From contig CAZCAS010000057.1 in assembly GCA_964496725.1 (NCBI GenBank), positions 1-7,537 on the forward strand: a DNA stretch of 7,537 nt. The letters run 5' to 3'. How positions within the stretch are numbered: position 1 is the stretch's first letter; every line of letters starts with the position of its first letter. This document shows, piece by piece, positions 5,716 to 7,537 of this stretch. The notes below the pieces were generated by a model. It searched no databases, was not told where the DNA came from, and saw only the letters and a list, made by a program, of their open reading frames with translations. The DNA is from JAZGHN01 sp964496725. Lineage in GTDB: Bacteria; Chloroflexota; Dehalococcoidia; Dehalococcoidales; E44-bin46. Both the position numbers and the translations under genes were made by a program.

Positions 5716-6050
5716 CCCAATATAATCCTGAATTATTAAAAGAGATAACAAGTGGCGCTATCGGACTGGCTGACTCGGCACTCAAAGGGTCAGAATGGTT
5801 AGGCAATAAGGTCCTGGACCCTAAAGAGCTTGTAAATCAGCGTGAATTAGTTATAGTTCTGGGGCCAAGATTACAGGCAGCCCGAAAAAGTATCTTAAAA
5901 GATGCTAAGTCACTTGGAATTCCAAGACATAATCTTGTTGATCCTTTTGAAGAAAGACGGACTAAAACTGGCGGGTTCAGATTCGTCTCTGAAGAACACC
6001 TAGTGCATGGTATTCACTCCATCCCGATAGAAAAAGAGGGCGAAGAATAA
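5712..6050 (+). CDS. C-terminal Rossmann-like domain of the methyltransferase, in the -1 frame
   Basis: As a free ORF this is 112 residues, its ATG overlapping the previous TGA as ATGA. The same frame is open back to 5655, and upstream of the ATG it encodes GKKVVIWGVSGDLYF, a beta-strand and Gly-rich turn like the 'rVaiyGAG' start of C-terminal domains in this methyltransferase family. The following IGLADSALKGSEWLGNKVL and DPKELVNQ resemble the usual 'vgfiDsdpkk.G..flG.pV.sPeEl' pattern. RELVIVLGPRLQAARKSILK with GIPRHNLVDPF resembles the final strand-helix-strand. Joined at 5667, the whole protein is 423 residues, a normal family length. Starting at the internal ATG would lose the first strand and Gly-rich turn, so an independent gene is less convincing. 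The domain likeness is pattern recognition and has not been tested by search. Confidence 0.65.
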   Translation: MTQYNPELLKEITSGAIGLADSALKGSEWLGNKVLDPKELVNQRELVIVLGPRLQAARKSILKDAKSLGIPRHNLVDPFEERRTKTGGFRFVSEEHLVHGIHSIPIEKEGEE

Positions 6051-6214
6051 TGAAATCAAGCAAACTCTACACTACATTTGAAGAGATTAAGCTTCGGGAA
6101 GAACTCAAGAAAAAATATAATGTCCAAGAGCATAAGCTAACTGGACACATACCATCACGATTATATCCCCCTCCGCTACACAAAAAGGAAATGGTACCTT
6201 CCAAAAAGGATTAA
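6050..6214 (+). CDS. Small hypothetical protein coupled to the methyltransferase operon
   Basis: A 54-residue ORF whose ATG overlaps the preceding TAA as TAATG, which suggests translational coupling. AGAGGG (6035-6040) lies 9 bases upstream and can serve as a ribosome site. The protein is very basic: a helix-prone first half (FEEIKLREELKKKYNVQEHK, residues 10-29), then a Pro-rich segment (IPSRLYPPPL), then a Lys-rich tail (PSKKD). There is no signal peptide, membrane segment or cysteine, and I do not recognise a family. It ends 3 bases before the convergent recG stop. It could be a small accessory protein for the methyltransferase or the remnant of a larger gene. Confidence 0.55.
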   Translation: MKSSKLYTTFEEIKLREELKKKYNVQEHKLTGHIPSRLYPPPLHKKEMVPSKKD

Positions 6215-6219
6215 TCCTT
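6206..6219. repeat. 14-bp perfect palindrome between convergent stops
   Basis: AAGGATTAATCCTT reads the same on both strands. It spans the TAA of the 54-residue ORF (6212-6214) and the first bases of the recG stop (6218-6220). As a hairpin it would have only a 5-bp stem around TTAA, preceded by a short A-run, so it could be at most a weak bidirectional terminator. Confidence 0.35.
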
Positions 6220-7478
6220 AGCTCCACTCTCCACCTTCTTGAGGCCAGACGCGGGCTAATTCCTGGGACAGGAGGCGATGTTCAGGCTTTTCCAAGCCGG
6301 GGTCTATATCAAACAGCTTTATCGCCTCACCGCGAGCCAGCTCCAGCAGCTCCACATCGGAGAGTTTAGCCATCTTCAGGTCGGGCAAGCCGCTCTGCCT
6401 GGTGCCAAAGAACTCCCCGGGGCCACGCAGTTTCAAGTCCTCCTCCGCCAGGTCAAAACCATCGTTCACCCTCTCTATTATGTCAAGTCGCTCCCTGCCC
6501 ACATCAGAGGGGTTCAGGGCAAGCAACATACAGTAGCTTTGCTCCTGCCCTCGCCCCACCCTGCCCCGAAACTGGTGCAATTGCGATAAGCCGAAGCGGT
6601 CAGCACTCTCCACCAGCATCACCGTAGCATTAGGCACATCTATGCCCACCTCTACCACCGGCGTAGAAACCAGAATGTCCAGCTTGCCGGAGCGAAAGCG
6701 GCGCATTGCCCTGTCTTTGTCATCCGACGACATACGCCCGTGAAGCAAGCCTAATCGCAAGTCAGGGAAGACCTGTTGAGATAGACGCTCATACTCAGCA
6801 ACAGCCGCCTTCGCCTGAATAGCCTCTGACTCCTCAACCAGAGGACAGATGATAAATGCCTGACGACCACTGGCTACCTGGCGGCGCAGAAAGTCATAGC
6901 CACTAGCCCTCTGCTCAGGTTTAAGCCACTTCGTTTTCACCGCCTGCCTCCCCGGAGGGAGCTGGTCTATAACTGATAAATCAAGGTCGCCATATAAAGT
7001 CAGGGCTAGAGTTCGTGGGATAGGTGTCGCCGTCATTACCAATACGTGAGGGTTAAACCCCTTCTGTCGTAGCGCCGAGCGCTGGGTGACACCGAAGCGG
7101 TGCTGCTCATCCACCACGGCTAACCCCAGTCGGTGGAACTCCACCCCCTTCTGAATAAGGGCATGAGTCCCGATAACAATATCCACCTCTCCCTTCAGAA
7201 TACGCCGCTGGAGTTCCTGCTTTCTCGCCTGATTGATGTCGCCGACAAGTAATGCCACGGTGAGAGGACGGGGCAGAAGCCCGGAGTAACTGCGGAGATA
7301 GTCCTCACCGTCCTGTTCGCAGCCAGCTCTGGACAGGAGCTGAGAGATGGTGGTGAAGTGCTGCTCTGCCAAAATCTCGGTAGGTGCCATAAACGCGCCC
7401 TGATAGCCATCAGCAGCTGCCATAAGCAAAGCTGCCGTAGCTACTACCGTCTTACCACTGCCCACCTCCCCCTGTAAT
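6218..7478 (-). CDS. recG: ATP-dependent DNA helicase RecG, partial (3' part)
   Basis: RecG is a branch-migrating helicase that remodels stalled replication forks and recombination intermediates. 419 residues are visible, covering both helicase lobes. They show GEVGSGKT (Walker A, about residues 3-10 of the visible part), MAPTEILAEQH (motif Ia), VVDEQHRFGV (motif II, DEQH at about 123-126), MTATPIPRTLAL (motif III, about 148-159), STPVVEVGIDVPNAT (motif V), QFRGRVGRG (motif VI, about 302-310) and the RecG-specific RGPGEFFGTRQSG (about 351-363). The N-terminal wedge domain is missing because the contig ends. Genuine sequence stops at 7478; the apparent upstream residues (MVMSSCLVGSDLCIRDR) are translated sequencing adapter and should be removed. 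Confidence 0.95.
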
Positions 7479-7537
7479 CTGTCTCTTATACACAAATCCG
7501 AGCCAACCAGACACGACGACATGACCAATGCCGTCTT
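7479..7537. other. Illumina Nextera adapter contamination at contig end
   Basis: CTGTCTCTTATACACA (7479-7494) is the Tn5 mosaic end used in Nextera libraries. It is followed by a degraded copy of the read-2 adapter: TCCGAGCCAACCAGAC (7497-7512) against the standard TCCGAGCCCACGAGAC. Then come 8 bases in the index position (7513-7520) and a noisy P7 tail ending in ATGCCGTCTT (7528-7537). The order and spacing match adapter, index, P7 exactly, with several mismatches as expected from low-quality read ends. This is not genomic DNA. Confidence 0.95.

Noticed and set aside
6278..6589. 103-residue + strand ORF opposite recG
   Set aside because: It is antisense to conserved RecG motifs V-VI and the C-terminal signature; no independent coding evidence.
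7479..7497. Transposon end (Tn5/IS50-like mosaic end) as evidence for a mobile element
   Set aside because: The mosaic end is followed by the Nextera adapter, index slot and P7 tail, so it comes from library preparation and not from a genomic transposon.

Overview
This window looks like one end of a contig from a bacterial metagenome or draft genome. The core genes (GatA, TrpS, ArgS, RecG) are clearly bacterial. The host may be a Chloroflexota/Dehalococcoidia-like lineage, but that rests only on general protein character and on G/C-rich palindromic intergenic repeats, so it is low-confidence. No rRNA, tRNA, CRISPR array or complete insertion sequence was seen.

Layout. (1) 1-203 holds the 3' end of gatA on the + strand. 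(2) 235-1428 is a visibly AT-rich pair: a protein with a HEPN-like helical pattern, then a NYN/PIN-like nuclease. A palindromic repeat separates them, and a strong hairpin terminator that includes the second gene's stop codon closes the pair. (3) 1553-1777 is a small conserved-looking protein with a TTG start. (4) 1774-4460 is an argS-trpS operon on the - strand, with an extended -10 promoter upstream of argS. (5) 4461-4779 has no intact gene; it holds the argS promoter, a second palindromic repeat, a promoter candidate facing right, and the start of a short ORF that looks like the N-terminus of a proteasome-type Ntn hydrolase. (6) 4780-6214 is a tightly coupled + strand operon: a zinc-ribbon SAM methyltransferase, its apparent C-terminal domain in another frame, and a 54-residue ORF. 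(7) 6218-7478 is the 3' two-thirds of recG on the - strand. (8) 7479-7537 is Illumina Nextera adapter sequence and not genomic DNA.

The most interesting observation is in region 6. The methyltransferase reading frame ends just where its family normally continues into a C-terminal Rossmann-like domain. That domain is present in the -1 frame. The two frames meet at a heptamer, A AAA AAG, which is in the exact phase needed for dnaX-type -1 ribosomal frameshifting. Joined there, they give a 423-residue protein with a continuous, family-like sequence. Either this is programmed frameshifting or one A has been lost from an A8 run. A second caution for database users is that the apparent N-terminus of the recG fragment is translated adapter.
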